A stretch of DNA of 6,576 nt. Source: Bacillota bacterium (GTDB lineage: Bacteria; Bacillota; Clostridia; Lachnospirales; Cellulosilyticaceae). Under the pieces are notes generated by a model that did no database searches, was not told the DNA's origin, and saw only the letters and a list, made by a program, of their open reading frames with translations. The stretch covers positions 1 to 6,576 of the forward strand of contig JAEZKI010000114.1 of NCBI GenBank assembly GCA_023415525.1, given 5' to 3'. The position numbers were made by a program, and so were the translations under genes. Shown here in pieces: positions 6,242-6,576 of the stretch (positions are counted from its first letter, which is position 1; every line of letters starts with the position of its first letter).

Positions 6242-6250
6242 AATAAACAA

Positions 6251-6264
6251 TGAACTTTGAAAAC
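6251..6264 (+). promoter_or_regulatory. boxA-like rRNA antitermination site
   Basis: TGAACTTTGAAAAC shares the CTTTGAAAAC core with the boxA sequence found in Firmicute rRNA leaders and spacers (TGTTCTTTGAAAACT, from memory). In RNA this element is bound by NusB-NusE and lets RNA polymerase resist Rho-dependent termination on untranslated rRNA. The first half differs (GAA for GTT), so strength is uncertain. Confidence 0.65.
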
Positions 6265-6446
6265 AAAATAGTAACCATAAAACCAGTCGATTCAAGAACT
6301 TGTTTATCAAGTTCAACGAGTACTAAAAAGTACTAAGTAATAAGTCAGCAACATTAGTTGCATGGACAAACTTTTCCGACTAAGATTCTCTAATGGTTTA
6401 ACTCACGTTAAACGCATAAGACAATCTAGCGTGGGATTCATAAATT

Positions 6447-6576
<130 letters not shown>

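Larger units (their letters stand above)
6195..6446 (+). other. Transcribed leader of the rRNA operon
   Basis: About 250 nt separate the likely transcription start from mature 16S rRNA, and I see no protein-coding frame with a ribosome site in them. The stretch is rich in perfect short hairpins: GTCAC/GTGAC (6199-6214), CTCACTT/AAGTGAG (6225-6241), GAACTTG/CAAGTTC (6296-6314), AGTACT/AGTACT (6319-6334), GCAAC/GTTGC (6348-6361) and GTTTAAC/GTTAAAC (6396-6413). A boxA-like site is at 6251-6264. One strand of the long RNase III processing stem should also lie here; its partner beyond the 16S gene is outside the window. Confidence 0.8.

Noticed and set aside
6358..6386. Second (P2) rRNA promoter, TTGCAT with TAAGAT at 17-base spacing
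   Set aside because: The -35 matches in only three positions and the -10 in four, and the interval is full of leader hairpins; too weak to annotate.

Overview
The window looks like chromosomal DNA of a low-GC Firmicute of the class Clostridia. The evidence is AT-rich sequence, strong AGGAGG ribosome sites, a Gram-positive type HPr with the Ser46 regulatory site, and the start of a 16S rRNA gene whose 5' end and helix 6 look clostridial. A Lachnospirales or Cellulosilyticum-like organism is my guess from the 16S start, not a demonstrated assignment. I found no mobile element, CRISPR array, toxin system or phage gene. This is mostly housekeeping DNA, and I do not see a convincing undescribed multi-gene system.

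Layout. Positions 1-1161 (minus) hold the first 387 residues of a YjeM-type amino-acid permease that runs off the left edge. A 181-bp divergent intergenic region separates it from a plus-strand TMEM165/GDT1 family cation transporter (1343-2029). A DegV-family fatty-acid-binding protein (2107-2970) follows with its own near-consensus promoter. Next comes the general PTS pair, HPr (ptsH, 3138-3401) and Enzyme I (ptsI, 3448-5061). ptsI converges on a DUF368/PopT gene (minus, 5176-6057), and one strong hairpin between them (5101-5157) can serve as a bidirectional terminator. From about 6058 to 6446 there is no protein gene. This stretch holds the popT promoter region, an rRNA operon promoter with an A/T-rich UP-like element, and a leader of about 250 nt with a boxA-like antitermination site and several perfect hairpins. 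The 16S rRNA gene begins near 6447 and leaves the window at 6576.

How the genes work together. HPr and Enzyme I start the phosphoenolpyruvate-dependent sugar phosphorelay: EI is phosphorylated by PEP on a histidine and passes the phosphate to His15 of HPr. HPr phosphorylated at Ser46 is the usual co-regulator of CcpA in Firmicutes, and a degenerate cre-like sequence lies in the ptsH leader. The other genes are separate cell-surface or lipid functions: permease, putative Mn/Ca transporter, exogenous fatty-acid binding and undecaprenyl-phosphate recycling. They look like neighbours rather than one pathway.

The points most worth a second look are the rRNA leader (competing hairpins before boxA), a possible minus-strand promoter lying across the rRNA promoter and pointing into popT, the short C-terminus of Enzyme I, and the higher GC of yjeM.
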